Source: Candidatus Ruthenibacterium merdavium | GTDB taxonomy: Bacteria; Bacillota; Clostridia; Oscillospirales; Ruminococcaceae | Reading direction: 5' to 3' | NCBI GenBank assembly: GCA_019119935.1 | Contig: DWWA01000049.1 | Location: forward strand, 1-64,000 | DNA length: 64,000 nt | In this document: in pieces, positions 18,062 through 30,309 of the stretch | How positions within the stretch are numbered: the stretch's first letter is position 1 | How the letters are laid out: each line of letters begins with the position of its first letter | Notes under the pieces: model-generated | Database searches by the model: none | What the model saw: only the letters and a program-made list of their open reading frames with translations | Told to the model about the DNA's origin: nothing | Position numbers and translations under genes: made by a program

Positions 18062-18376
18062 TCATAGCGAAAAATATTTTTGCACGGCATGCTCCATCAT
18101 TTCTATCTTTTCATTATAATCATCAGGCAAGTTCTGAATCCGGTACATATCACGCAGATCAAAATGATACATGATATGCTTTAGCACTTGTCCATAAATA
18201 AAACAAATTCGAGCAGAAACCACTTTATCATGCCCATGGGTATCCCATAGGGAGAATAAACTATCGCACAACTCGGCAAACGCTGCCTCATGAAAAAAGT
18301 TTTCTTCATGTAAGTAATATAAAAAGCTATTGTTCTTCGCTTCAAAGTTCTCATTCAATACTTTCAAGGCATTCAT
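18062..18376 (-). CDS. Hypothetical protein in an AT-rich patch
   Basis: A 104-residue acidic, helix-rich protein that I do not recognise. It is rich in Phe, Tyr and His, has no signal peptide or membrane segment, and no clear motif. It starts at ATG 18376 with only a weak ribosome-binding site (GAGGAAAAG, far upstream). It lies 58 bases upstream of the broken VOC gene on the same strand and shares its AT-rich composition, so both may have come in together. An immunity-protein-like role is possible but unsupported. Confidence 0.5.
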   Translation of the reverse strand: MNALKVLNENFEAKNNSFLYYLHEENFFHEAAFAELCDSLFSLWDTHGHDKVVSARICFIYGQVLKHIMYHFDLRDMYRIQNLPDDYNEKIEMMEHAVQKYFSL

Positions 18377-18578
18377 ATGATGATTTTTCTTTTCCTCTCT
18401 GCGGTTTAAATTTTAGCAACTTTTCTTTTCAAATTTCGATAAGCTTATTTTTTATTTTACCACAACTTCTAAGGCGTGCAAATTCTTCCCGATTCGATTT
18501 CCTATTTTCAGCTCTTTTGCGAACTCGTAATGCTTTGCAATGTTGAGCAAAAGAATGCTAGCAATCAGAAGTAACAGC

Positions 18579-18618
18579 AAAAAACACCGTCTGGGAATAT
18601 TCCCAAACGGTGTTTTTT
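18579..18618 (-). terminator. Terminator of the atp operon
   Basis: A long inverted repeat (AACACCGT-type arms around GGGAATATTCCC) flanked by A and T runs sits about 40 bases after the atpC stop. The T-run follows on the minus strand, and the structure could also work on the plus strand. The remainder of 18377-18658 shows no gene. Confidence 0.85.
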
Positions 18619-18658
18619 GTTTGAATCATGTCAGCAGCCTTGCCGCTGAATAAAAGCT

Positions 18659-19054
18659 TTATTCCGACACTTTCAGACGGGTCAAAGCGCGCATCAGCTT
18701 GGCTTTTGCCAGTTGAAGCTCTTTGTCGTCCTTAGCTGCCTTCATTTGCTCCTCAGCCGCAGCACGGGCGCGAGCAGCACGCTCTTTGTCAATATCCTCT
18801 GCCCATTCAAAGGTAGAGGCAACAATGCGCACTTTATCACCCGTGACAGCCAGCATACCGCCATTGGCAGCAGCACGGCGCACTTTTCCATCCACGGTCA
18901 CGCGCGCTTCACCCATAGCGAGCGCTGTGACATAGGGAATGTGACGGGGCAAAATACAGATATCACCATCAATGGCACGAACGATAACACGCTCTGCTTC
19001 GCCGTCAAAAAAGCTGCCGTCCGGTGTGACAATTTGTAAATGAAAGGCCGACAT
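18659..19054 (-). CDS. atpC: F1 ATP synthase epsilon subunit
   Basis: A 131-residue subunit of the central stalk that couples and regulates rotation. It has the N-terminal beta-sandwich (F-H-L-Q-I-V-T-P-D-G-S-F-F) and the C-terminal two-helix part rich in Ala, Lys and Glu. It is the last gene of the operon, 12 bases after atpD, with GGAGGGG ahead of ATG 19054. Confidence 0.93.
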   Translation of the reverse strand: MSAFHLQIVTPDGSFFDGEAERVIVRAIDGDICILPRHIPYVTALAMGEARVTVDGKVRRAAANGGMLAVTGDKVRIVASTFEWAEDIDKERAARARAAAEEQMKAAKDDKELQLAKAKLMRALTRLKVSE

Positions 19055-19066
19055 AGCGCCCCTCCT

Positions 19067-20476
<1,410 letters not shown>

Positions 20477-20545
20477 TCATAGGATGAATGGGATGCAAAG
20501 CATTGCGCGGCATCCTGCGCGCAGGCAAAACCGTCTGCCGCGGCG

Positions 20546-21397
20546 TTACGCCTCGGCGCCTGCGACGATTTCCGTAATTTCTTGGGTAATCGCACCCTGA
20601 CGGGCACGGTTATATTTCAGGGAAAGATCCTCAATCATTTCCCCGGCGTTTTTGGACGCGGCATCCATTGCGGTGCGTCGCGCGCCCATTTCGCTGGCGA
20701 TGCTTTCCGCCATAGCGCCGTAAAGCAGGCCGCCCACATACTCGGGCACAATCGCATTGTACACCGCTTCGCTCGAGGGAGCGTACTGCATCAACGCACG
20801 CACGTTGTCCTTTGCAGCGCTTTTCTCATAGCGAATGGGCAGTACCTTCAACGCTGCCGGCTGCTGGCTGAGCATAGAAACAAAGTTCGTGTACACAAGG
20901 TACAGCTCATCAAACTTGCCCTCGCAGTAAGCTTTGCACAGCATGCGGGAAAGTGCAAAGCACTCACTGGTATCCATGGCTTCCGCCAAAGGGAAATCCG
21001 CCGACAAAATTTCATAGCCGCGGCTTTTGCAGTATTCCAGTGCCTTTTTTCCGATGGGAACCACGCAAACGTTTTTCCCTTCCATTTCTGATGCTGCTTT
21101 TTTGAACACGTTGGAGTTATAACCGCCGGCAAGGCCGCGGTCACCGGCCACAATGACAAAGCAGCTTTTTTTCACTTCGCGCGCTTTGACAAACGGCGAG
21201 GAAAAATCGGTATTGGCATAGGCAATATCGCAAAGCGTTTCGTGCAGCGTTGTAAAATACGGTCTTGTGCGCTCAGCGCGCTCTTTGGCACGCTGAAGCT
21301 TCGAGGAAGCCACCAGCTCCATCGCCTTGGTAATCTGCATGGTGCTTTCCACGCTTTTAATGCGCAGTTTAATGTCCTTCATGGACGAAGCAGCCAT
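20546..21397 (-). CDS. atpG: F1 ATP synthase gamma subunit
   Basis: A 283-residue rotor shaft subunit. The N-terminal coiled-coil helix (M-K-D-I-K-L-R-I-K-S-V-E-S-T-M-Q-I-T-K-A-M) and the C-terminal helix (N-R-A-R-Q-G-A-I-T-Q-E-I-T-E-I-V) are both clear. ATG 21397 has a GGGGG site ahead. It sits between atpA and atpD in the standard order. Confidence 0.95.
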   Translation of the reverse strand: MAASSMKDIKLRIKSVESTMQITKAMELVASSKLQRAKERAERTRPYFTTLHETLCDIAYANTDFSSPFVKAREVKKSCFVIVAGDRGLAGGYNSNVFKKAASEMEGKNVCVVPIGKKALEYCKSRGYEILSADFPLAEAMDTSECFALSRMLCKAYCEGKFDELYLVYTNFVSMLSQQPAALKVLPIRYEKSAAKDNVRALMQYAPSSEAVYNAIVPEYVGGLLYGAMAESIASEMGARRTAMDAASKNAGEMIEDLSLKYNRARQGAITQEITEIVAGAEA

Positions 21398-21417
21398 TGG
21401 CTTTGGCCCCCTTTACA

Positions 21418-22950
<1,533 letters not shown>

Positions 22951-22970
22951 CTAATTTCAAATTTCACACA

Positions 22971-23504
22971 TCAAGCCTGTGTTAAACTGCGGCGCAGGCT
23001 TTCCAAACGGCCCGAAACGGTGCCGTCCAGCTCTTTGCCGGCATAGCAAACCTTCACGCCGCCCAAAAGGCTCGCGTCCAGCTTGTTTTCCAGCAACACC
23101 TTTTTGCCTGTGCTCTTTTCAATTTTCTTTTGCAGCGCCTGCATCTGCGCGTCGCTTAAAGCGATGGCGCTGTATGCCACGGCGGGCAGAATACCGCGCG
23201 CCTCATAAAGGCGCTCGCGATACGCTTTTTCACAGCCTTCCAGCTCGAAAAGCGCACGGCGTTCACACAGAATCTTGGTGAAGTTGAGCGCATATGCGTG
23301 GATGCTCTTGCCGAAGGCTTTGTCAAGCAGGCCAAGGCGTTCTTCCTTGGGCACTGCCGGGTTTTGCAGCAAAGCACGGTAGCTCGGCTCCTCGGCAAAC
23401 ATTTTGCTCACAAGGCCGATGCTCTCCAGCACTTCATCTTCGCAATGCTCCTCAGCGGCCAGCTCGTACAAAGCGCCGCCGTATTCTTTTTCGGATGCCG
23501 TCAT
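22971..23504 (-). CDS. atpH: F1 ATP synthase delta subunit
   Basis: A 177-residue peripheral-stalk subunit that joins F1 to the b subunits. The N-terminal helical domain (Y-G-G-A-L-Y-E-L-A) and the C-terminal L-L-G-G-V-K-V-x-Y-x-G-K-E-L-D-G-T segment are typical. Its start overlaps the atpF stop by four bases. Confidence 0.92.
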   Translation of the reverse strand: MTASEKEYGGALYELAAEEHCEDEVLESIGLVSKMFAEEPSYRALLQNPAVPKEERLGLLDKAFGKSIHAYALNFTKILCERRALFELEGCEKAYRERLYEARGILPAVAYSAIALSDAQMQALQKKIEKSTGKKVLLENKLDASLLGGVKVCYAGKELDGTVSGRLESLRRSLTQA

Positions 23505-24004
23505 ACCTCATCCCCCACTTCGGCAATAAAGCCGTCAATCAGGTTTTGATGGGTCTTGCCGTCCAGTTCTTTGCCCACGACCTTTCCGGCGATGGCGAGC
23601 GCCATGTCGGAAATATCATTTTTCAGCTCTCCGGCTGCTTTCTTGCGCTGTGCCTCAATTTCTGCGTCCGCCTTTGTTTTCAAGGCAGCTGCCTCGGCAC
23701 GGGCGGCGTTCACCATCTGCTCACTGCGGCGCGCGGCAGAATCGGTTGCCGTTTTTACAATTTCGGCAGCCTCCTGCTTCGCCGCTGCCAAACGCTGCTC
23801 ATACTCAGCGCGCATAGCCTCAGCACTTTCCTTCGCCTCTTCGGCGTCGGCATAACGGCTGTTCACTTCCATGGCGCGCTTGTTCAAAATTTCCTTCACG
23901 GGTTTGAACAGCAGCTTTTTGACAATCGCCATCAGGATGAACAGGTTGCAAATGGTAAAAATAAAGGTCCACGGTGCAACTGTGACAAGGGACTGTGTAT
24001 CCAT
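23501..24004 (-). CDS. atpF: F0 ATP synthase b subunit
   Basis: A 167-residue peripheral-stalk subunit with one N-terminal membrane helix (about 12-34) followed by a long charged Ala-rich coiled coil. ATG 24004 has GGGAGG ahead. It lies 54 bases after atpE and overlaps atpH. Confidence 0.93.
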   Translation of the reverse strand: MDTQSLVTVAPWTFIFTICNLFILMAIVKKLLFKPVKEILNKRAMEVNSRYADAEEAKESAEAMRAEYEQRLAAAKQEAAEIVKTATDSAARRSEQMVNAARAEAAALKTKADAEIEAQRKKAAGELKNDISDMALAIAGKVVGKELDGKTHQNLIDGFIAEVGDEV

Positions 24005-24058
24005 TTTTGTTCCTCCCTTCTTACGTTGTGCGCAAAGTGCGCACAGTTGTCACAGTAA

Positions 24059-24337
<279 letters not shown>

Positions 24338-24413
24338 CTAAAATGATTCTTTGTAACGAATATTTGATCAAAAGAGCACAAAGCCCCTCGATACCAAAAA
24401 ACAATACCGCTGA

Positions 24414-25184
24414 TTAAGCCGCAGCAGCCTCGGGCTCTTCTTCTCCGGCGGCGTTGGCGATGTAAAGCATCGTCAGCATAGAGAAGATAAACGCCTGCAT
24501 AAAGCTGGAGAACAAGTCAAAATAAATGGACAAAATGGCCGGAATACCAACCTGCAAAAACGGAATGGCGCCCAAAACATCGCCCAAAACACCGGGCAAA
24601 AGACCAAACACCGCTTGGTTGAGCACCGCCAGCGAAGCATACACCAGCGCGGAAATAACGCCGCCCGAAGCAATGTTTCCGAAGTGACGGAACGCCATGG
24701 AAATGGGCGTTGCCAGCTCGGAAAGAATATTGAACGGAGTGAGCACCGCGATGGGCTCAGTAAAGCCTTTGAGATAGCCGCCAAGGCCGCCCGAACGGAT
24801 TTTCGCCGCTGTGATCATCACGAACACGAGCACCGCCCACGCAAGTTCTGTGGACAAATCCGCCGTGGGAGCATACAGGCCAACCAAGCTCAAAAGACTC
24901 GAAAGCACCGACATGCTGAACAGTGCGGCAATGAAGGGCGCAAAGTGCGAAAACCGCTTGCCCATGTTCGTATCCACAAAGTTCTGCGCTGTCTGCACCA
25001 GCATCTCTGCGATTACCTGCCGCTTGCCCGTGCCGCGCACGGTCATGCCACGCGTCAGAAATACGCAAAGCCCGGCAATAATCGCCATTACCAGCCACGC
25101 ATTCGTAATGGTTTCCGTAATGGGAATGCCCCCGAATATGGGAATGGTAAACAGGATTTTAGCGCCGGTAATTTCTACATTCAT
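24414..25184 (-). CDS. atpB: F0 ATP synthase a subunit
   Basis: A 256-residue stator membrane subunit that forms the ion half-channels. Six or so hydrophobic segments are visible. The essential Arg is in the helix A-F-R-H-F-G-N-I-A-S-G. ATG 25184 has AAAGGAGG ahead. A 120-base gap with a GC-rich hairpin separates it from the upstream atpI-like gene. Confidence 0.94.
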   Translation of the reverse strand: MNVEITGAKILFTIPIFGGIPITETITNAWLVMAIIAGLCVFLTRGMTVRGTGKRQVIAEMLVQTAQNFVDTNMGKRFSHFAPFIAALFSMSVLSSLLSLVGLYAPTADLSTELAWAVLVFVMITAAKIRSGGLGGYLKGFTEPIAVLTPFNILSELATPISMAFRHFGNIASGGVISALVYASLAVLNQAVFGLLPGVLGDVLGAIPFLQVGIPAILSIYFDLFSSFMQAFIFSMLTMLYIANAAGEEEPEAAAA

Positions 25185-25304
25185 AAACGCTTAATTCCTC
25201 CTTTATGTTACAGCCCTTTCGAGCCTTTCAAACGCGCGCAGCGCGGTGAGCTTTGTACCTCTTAGCCGCGCGCACGCGTTATCTGCTTTTAAAATGCAGG
25301 CGCT

Positions 25305-25712
25305 TTAATCCCTTGCCTGCTGCTTTTCGGGCTTATAAACGCCCATCACCTGCATTGCCACGATGGTAAGCCGCGGAAACAAAAGCGGAAAAATCGCCGA
25401 AACGCCGTCTAAGAACGGCACGGCAAACACCGCAATGAGTGCCAGCAAAACCACCAGCATGCGAACGCTGTAAGAAAACTGCATTTTCAGCTTAGAACGC
25501 TTTTCATCGCCTGTGGCAGCGGCCGCCTGCACGGTGAGCGCAAGCGCAAAAAAATTGACGATTGCGAGCACTGCACCAACAAGACTCCCCCCCAGAACGG
25601 TAGTATTCCAAATGCCCAGCAGAAAATAGATGATATTTTCCAGCACCGTAAATACGGCAACACCCAAAGCAATGTGGGCCGTTTCCCGTTTAACTGCCTT
25701 TTGTAACTTCAA
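25305..25712 (-). CDS. AtpI-like ATP synthase assembly protein
   Basis: A 135-residue protein with four hydrophobic segments, matching the small AtpI-like membrane proteins found ahead of atpB in Firmicutes that help c-ring assembly. It lies 18 bases after the AtpZ-like gene. The assignment rests on size, membrane topology and position more than on motifs. Confidence 0.75.
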   Translation of the reverse strand: MKLQKAVKRETAHIALGVAVFTVLENIIYFLLGIWNTTVLGGSLVGAVLAIVNFFALALTVQAAAATGDEKRSKLKMQFSYSVRMLVVLLALIAVFAVPFLDGVSAIFPLLFPRLTIVAMQVMGVYKPEKQQARD

Positions 25713-25730
25713 ACCGATTTCCTCCTCGGA

Positions 25731-25952
25731 TTATTTTCGATTTTGGATATAGCGCAAAAAAGAGCGGAATGAACTGGCCGAAGTGCCAAGCCCCAGCACC
25801 AACGCGGGAATATAAACCCATGTGCCGAAGCCATGCCGTGTAAGCCACGAAGCCCCCAAAAGGAACAAGATAGGCGGAACGCAAAGGGAAACGCCGAATT
25901 GCGTCAGCCATGATAAATCTTTCACAATTCGCCGCAGATGCTTTCTATCCAA
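25731..25952 (-). CDS. AtpZ/AtpI-family small membrane protein
   Basis: About 73 residues with two hydrophobic helices, W-L-T-Q-F-G-V-S-L-C-V-P-P in the first, typical of AtpZ/AtpI proteins that begin many atp operons and have been linked to ion uptake and rotor assembly. TTG 25952 with a GGTGGGG site about 9 bases ahead is taken as start; an in-frame GTG at 25991 would give 86 residues. It is the first gene of the atp operon. Confidence 0.7.
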   Translation of the reverse strand: MDRKHLRRIVKDLSWLTQFGVSLCVPPILFLLGASWLTRHGFGTWVYIPALVLGLGTSASSFRSFLRYIQNRK

Positions 25953-26030
25953 AAGCGTTTCCCCACCCTTTTTCCTCTTTTTTAGGCGCACAATTCCCTG
26001 CGCATTCGATAAAACGATGCCAGCGTCTTT

Positions 26031-26059
26031 ATTATATTACTTTTCGTGTTTTGGCGCAA
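26031..26059 (-). promoter_or_regulatory. Promoter of the atp operon
   Basis: On the minus strand, TTGCGC (26059-26054) and TATAAT (26036-26031) are 17 bases apart, about 80 bases ahead of the first atp gene. Confidence 0.55.
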
Positions 26060-26201
26060 TAGGTTTGAAAACCAATAATTTGCCTTTTCAACAAATAATT
26101 TTCATGCTTTTTATGCAAAATAAATAAGGATTATTTTCCAATACTTTTCCGAAATAAGACGAAAAATCCTGAACAGAATGTTAATTTCCTTGCAAGAATG
26201 C

Positions 26202-26276
26202 TTGTAAGTTCATCGTTTTAATGGTATCTTATTTTATGGTAAAAAGGGAATCTGGCACACGGCATGTTCCCTTTTG
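26202..26276 (+). promoter_or_regulatory. Possible promoter and leader hairpin of the DUF1846 gene
   Basis: TTGTAA (26202-26207) and TATCTT (26225-26230) are 17 bases apart. A hairpin with arms AAAAGGGAA and TTCCCTTTT (about 26242-26276) follows. It could be an attenuator, but the T-run is only moderate. Apart from the two divergent promoters I see nothing else in 25992-26372. Confidence 0.35.
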
Positions 26277-26372
26277 GTTTTGTGAAGGGCTGCAAAGCAA
26301 AAAGGCCGTGCGGCATTTGTTTTGTACGTCCTGATTTCATGTGATAAATTGTGAAAGGCGGCAGGAGGGCTT

Positions 26373-27857
26373 ATGATTCAGCTGGGATTCGACAACGACC
26401 TGTATATTAAAAAGCAAACAGAGCACATTAAGGAGCGCATTGCGCAATGGGGCGGTAAGCTCTATTTGGAGTTTGGCGGAAAACTGTTTGACGACTACCA
26501 CGCAGCGCGCGTGCTTCCGGGCTTTGACCCCAACGGCAAGATTCGTCTGCTTTACGAAATGCGCGAGCAAACAGAAATTATTTTCACCATTTCTGCGGGC
26601 GATATTGAAAAAACCAAAGTCCGCGCAGATCTCGGCATCAGCTATGACATGGAAGTTCTGCGTTTGATTGATGATATTTCCGCGATGGGCATTTCGATCA
26701 ACAGCGTGGTCATTACGCAGTACACCGGCCAGCCTGCGGCCGACGCATTCAGCCACAAGCTGACAACACGCGGTGTAAAAAACTATATCCATCGCCCCAT
26801 TAAAGGCTACCCGACGGATATCGAATATATTTGCAGTGATGACGGCTATGGTGCAAACCCCTATATCGCCACCACAAAGCCGCTGGTGGTTGTAACAGCG
26901 CCCGGCCCGGGCTCCGGCAAACTGGCTACCTGTCTGTCGCAGGTATATCACGAAATCCGCCACGGTCATGTGGCAGGCTATGCCAAGTTTGAAACATTCC
27001 CCGTTTGGAACCTGCCGCTGAAGCATCCGGTCAACCTCGCGTACGAAGCAGCTACCGCCGACCTTGCCGACGTCAACATGATTGACCCGTTCCACCTCGA
27101 AGCCTACGGTAAAACCACCGTAAACTACAACCGCGATATCGAAGCCTTCCCGATTGTAAAAACCATTCTGTCGCGCATTATGGGCGATGAGAACGTATAT
27201 CAATCTCCGACAGACATGGGCGTCAACATGGCAGGCTATGCGGTGTGCAACGATGAAAACGTGCGTCATGCCGCCGAGCAGGAAATCATCTGCCGTTATT
27301 TTAAAGCCCTGTGCGACGCTAAACAGGGCAAAGGCACTCAGGAAGCCGTTGATAAAATTAAGCGCATCATGCAGGAACTGAACCTTTCGACCACCGACCG
27401 CTGTGTGGTGGAGCCTGCTTTGAAAAAAGGCGAAGATACCGGCGTTTCCGCCGCAGCCATCGAACTGCCGGACGGCCAAATTGTGACGGGCAAGGCCAGC
27501 AATTTGATGAGCGCTTCCTCCTCGTGTGTGTTGAATGCTATCAAGCGCTTGGCGCGCATCGACGACGATTTGATGCTGCTGACACCGATTTTCTTAGAGC
27601 CGATTTTGAACCTGAAAATCAACGTGCTGGGCAGCCGTTCCAGCGTGTTGAAAGTAGACGACGTGCTGGCAGCACTGGCCGTTTCCGCCGCCACCAACAC
27701 CATGACAGAGCGCGCCATGCAGGAGCTGCCGAAGCTGCGCGACTGTGAAATGCACAGCACCTGCATGCTGCACTCCGGCGACGAAGGCACCCTGCGCAAG
27801 CTGGGCCTGCGCTTAACTTGCAGCCCGGAATTCCCCAGCAAAGATCTGTTCTTCTAA
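26373..27857 (+). CDS. DUF1846 domain-containing protein
   Basis: A 494-residue cytoplasmic protein of the DUF1846/UPF0371 family, widespread in Firmicutes and with no settled function to my knowledge. It opens with I-Q-L-G-F-D-N-D-L-Y-I. The middle has A-P-G-P-G-S-G-K-L, which looks like a phosphate-binding loop. GCAGGAGG stands ahead of ATG 26373. It is a single gene ended by the bidirectional terminator at 27919. Length is typical for the family. Confidence 0.85.
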   Translation: MIQLGFDNDLYIKKQTEHIKERIAQWGGKLYLEFGGKLFDDYHAARVLPGFDPNGKIRLLYEMREQTEIIFTISAGDIEKTKVRADLGISYDMEVLRLIDDISAMGISINSVVITQYTGQPAADAFSHKLTTRGVKNYIHRPIKGYPTDIEYICSDDGYGANPYIATTKPLVVVTAPGPGSGKLATCLSQVYHEIRHGHVAGYAKFETFPVWNLPLKHPVNLAYEAATADLADVNMIDPFHLEAYGKTTVNYNRDIEAFPIVKTILSRIMGDENVYQSPTDMGVNMAGYAVCNDENVRHAAEQEIICRYFKALCDAKQGKGTQEAVDKIKRIMQELNLSTTDRCVVEPALKKGEDTGVSAAAIELPDGQIVTGKASNLMSASSSCVLNAIKRLARIDDDLMLLTPIFLEPILNLKINVLGSRSSVLKVDDVLAALAVSAATNTMTERAMQELPKLRDCEMHSTCMLHSGDEGTLRKLGLRLTCSPEFPSKDLFF

Positions 27858-27918
27858 TCTTAAAGCGGGAAATCATTTTCCCCGCAAAAAATCATCCAAT
27901 AAAAACAAAAACGGAATA

Positions 27919-27946
27919 GAAAAGCCCCGGAGCTCCGGGGCTTTTC
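27919..27946. terminator. Bidirectional terminator
   Basis: GAAAAGCCCCGGAG pairs with CTCCGGGGCTTTTC, with A and T runs on the two sides, between the convergent DUF1846 and HAD genes. Confidence 0.85.
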
Positions 27947-28063
27947 TCGTACCGCTATGAATACTGTTATTATTTTGCCTATTGGCGTTATATTATATTT
28001 TCACTTGATCCGTGAGTATTTTTTCCGGCAAATTGCATGTAACCTTCAGACATTGCAGACTGT

Positions 28064-28864
28064 TTATTTCAAAAGCAATGTCTCAATCACCTGTGCGACG
28101 CCGTCCTCCTTACATGCTGGTGCAATCACTCGGCCCGGCAGTTTCAAGCTGTCCTCGCCGTTTTCCATCACCACCGGCATTCCGGCACACGAAAGCATTT
28201 TTTCATCGTTCAAGCCATCGCCAAAAGCCGCCGTCTGCTCCCATGTCAATCCCAAACGGTTCAAGAGCATCTCAATCGAATCCGCCTTATCATCATTTTC
28301 ATGCACCACGTCGTGAAAACCGCAGCCATTCGCAAAGGGCAAGGTGCGCAGATTCAAGTGCCCGTATTTTTCAAAAAATCCGTCAAATTGTCCCGGCAAG
28401 GCATAAACACACGCCACATACGGCAGCCCCTGCAAGTGGCGCACTTGATCCTCACCATCCAGCACAAACTTACCGCTGCTGCTTGTCGAAAGCTGTTTCA
28501 GCTTTTCATACTCAACATAAGCAACATAACCCTCATCGTAAACAAAGTCCAGCGGCAGCTCATAATCTTCGCAGTAATCCACCAGTGCGTACATTTCTTC
28601 CTGTGTCATGTAATTGGCATATACCGGCTTTCCTGCGCGGTCCTGCACCAGTGCGCCTGTCGCGCAAACCAGGTAATCCGGCTCAAATTTTCCCAGCGCA
28701 TCACGAGCGGCAAAGGGCGCGCGCCCGGTTGCTACAATCAGCGTCACGCCTGCATTGCGCAAATCTTCCAGCGCTTTTAAATTGCGCGGCGTAATCTCGT
28801 GAGTCCCCTGTGCAAGCAAGGTTCCGTCAATATCAAACACCGCAGCTTTAATGGTTTGATTCAT
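28064..28864 (-). CDS. Cof-type HAD-superfamily sugar phosphatase
   Basis: A 266-residue HAD phosphatase of the Cof/HAD-IIB subfamily. Motif I is F-D-I-D-G-T-L near residue 10, motif II is V-A-T-G-R, and motif IV is A-F-G-D-G-L-N-D. A type II cap lies between II and III. Such enzymes dephosphorylate sugar phosphates or cofactors such as PLP and FMN; the substrate cannot be told here. A 13-base tandem duplication (28877-28902) lies just upstream, beside its TATAAT. Confidence 0.85.
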   Translation of the reverse strand: MNQTIKAAVFDIDGTLLAQGTHEITPRNLKALEDLRNAGVTLIVATGRAPFAARDALGKFEPDYLVCATGALVQDRAGKPVYANYMTQEEMYALVDYCEDYELPLDFVYDEGYVAYVEYEKLKQLSTSSSGKFVLDGEDQVRHLQGLPYVACVYALPGQFDGFFEKYGHLNLRTLPFANGCGFHDVVHENDDKADSIEMLLNRLGLTWEQTAAFGDGLNDEKMLSCAGMPVVMENGEDSLKLPGRVIAPACKEDGVAQVIETLLLK

Positions 28865-28900
28865 ATGCTTTCCTCCCGTTTCGCCTCATCGTTTCGCCTC

Positions 28901-28929
28901 ATTATAGCAAAAAGCGCGGTACGCTTCAA
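28901..28929 (-). promoter_or_regulatory. Promoter of the HAD gene
   Basis: On the minus strand, TTGAAG (28929-28924) and TATAAT (28906-28901) are 17 bases apart. The -35 box lies inside the nagA terminator hairpin. Confidence 0.55.
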
Positions 28930-28944
28930 GCGTGCCGCGCTTTA
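28911..28944 (-). terminator. Terminator of nagA
   Basis: AAAGCGCGG-type arms of about 15 bases with one mismatch form a strong hairpin 28 bases after the nagA stop, followed on the minus strand by TTTT. Confidence 0.7.
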
Positions 28945-28971
28945 GAATCACTTTAGTGTCGGTGATGATAC

Positions 28972-30102
28972 TTATTTCGTTTTCACGCCGCCGATGAAGA
29001 TGTGCTCCGGATGCAGTGTTTCATCCAGCACCAGAACGTCGGCGCGCTTGCCCTCAGTAATGCTGCCCACCTCATCGAACAGTCCAACTGCCTTTGCGGG
29101 GTTGATGGTAGCAGCCTTCAAAGCACTCTCCAAGGGTACGTTAAAGCTTACGGCGCGGCGGAAGCACTCTGCCAAAGAGGTTGCACTTCCGGCGATCACG
29201 CCGCTTTCCAGCGTTGCTTTGCCGTCGGTCATATATACGGTCTGTCCGCCCAAGCTGTAAACGCCGTTCGGCATGCCGACAGCGCGCATTGCGTCGCTGA
29301 TGAGGCACACACGGTCATCGCCGAACCACTTGAACACGCTGCGCACTACAGCCGGATGCAGATGAATGCCGTCGGAAATCATCTCAACGTGCGCCGCATC
29401 GTCGGAAGCCGCGCCAATCACGCCGGGGTCACGATGGCCGAACGCCGGCATCGCGTTGAAGATGTGCGTCACATGGCTTGCACCACATGCAAACGCCTCT
29501 TTTGCCTGGTCATAGTTCGCACAGGTGTGCGCGATGGAAACCACGCATTTCTTGCTGGCATGACGAATGAAATCATAGCTGCCCGCTACCTCAGGCGCAA
29601 TGTCGACGAGCTTGATGCTCCGGCCGGAAACTTCGTACAAACGGTCAAACATGCCCTGATCGGGAGTAACGATGTATTTTTCAGCTTGTGCGCCCTTTTT
29701 ATCTTTGTTGAAGAAGGGTCCTTCCATGTTGATGCCGCGCAGCACCGCACCGCCGGTTTCCTTATTGATGTAGGGACGTGCCGTTTCAAAGATCGACTGC
29801 AAAATCGGCTCGTCGAACGCCATGGTGGTGCCGCAGAAGCTGGTAATACCCTCGCTTCCGAGGTAGCTGCTCATGGTTTCAATGTGCTCTGCGCCGTTGT
29901 CGCAGAAGTCCGAACCTTTTGCGCCGTGGATATGGATATCCACAAAGCCGGGGGTGACGTATTTTCCCTGTACGTCCAGCTCCTCGTCACCGCTCAGTGT
30001 CCCGCGCGGTGCGACTTTGACGATTTTGCCGTCTTTCAGCTCAACATCCGCATCAATAAAAACGCCGTTTTCCGTAAATACACGACCATTTTTCAAAATC
30101 AT
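28972..30102 (-). CDS. nagA: N-acetylglucosamine-6-phosphate deacetylase
   Basis: A 376-residue amidohydrolase that converts GlcNAc-6-P to GlcN-6-P and acetate. The metal site is visible: D-I-H-I-H-G (His57, His59), M-E-G-P-F, S-I-A-H-T, H-I-F-N-A-M and L-I-S-D-A-M. Its substrate would be supplied by the NagE-like PTS permease encoded at 45.7 kb. No nagB is in the window. A TATAAT box at 30211-30206 (minus strand) may belong to its promoter. Confidence 0.93.
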   Translation of the reverse strand: MILKNGRVFTENGVFIDADVELKDGKIVKVAPRGTLSGDEELDVQGKYVTPGFVDIHIHGAKGSDFCDNGAEHIETMSSYLGSEGITSFCGTTMAFDEPILQSIFETARPYINKETGGAVLRGINMEGPFFNKDKKGAQAEKYIVTPDQGMFDRLYEVSGRSIKLVDIAPEVAGSYDFIRHASKKCVVSIAHTCANYDQAKEAFACGASHVTHIFNAMPAFGHRDPGVIGAASDDAAHVEMISDGIHLHPAVVRSVFKWFGDDRVCLISDAMRAVGMPNGVYSLGGQTVYMTDGKATLESGVIAGSATSLAECFRRAVSFNVPLESALKAATINPAKAVGLFDEVGSITEGKRADVLVLDETLHPEHIFIGGVKTK

Positions 30103-30162
30103 AAGTACACAACACCTTTCCTAATCCTTTGCGGCTTTTTACCGCTTTGTCCCACGGAAGGC

Positions 30163-30185
30163 GGCGCACTTTGAGTGCGCCGCCC
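30163..30185. other. GC-rich hairpin between vWA gene and nagA
   Basis: GGCGGCGCACT pairs with AGTGCGCCGCC. On the plus strand a T-run follows after a short gap; on the minus strand it would lie in the nagA leader or after the vWA gene. Its role is unclear. Confidence 0.45.
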
Positions 30186-30309
30186 AAACATTTTTCTTTG
30201 CCTTCATTATATCTGTTTACTGCGTTGTGAACAGTGGTTTTTTAAAGAAATAGCCTTTTGTACCAAAAACAGATATTTTTCAAACAATCAACGGCCTTTT
30301 AAACGGGGT

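Noticed and set aside
28877-28902. 13-base tandem duplication (CGTTTCGCCTCAT twice) ahead of the HAD gene
   Set aside because: Only two copies, between promoter and start codon; probably replication slippage and not worth a separate finding.
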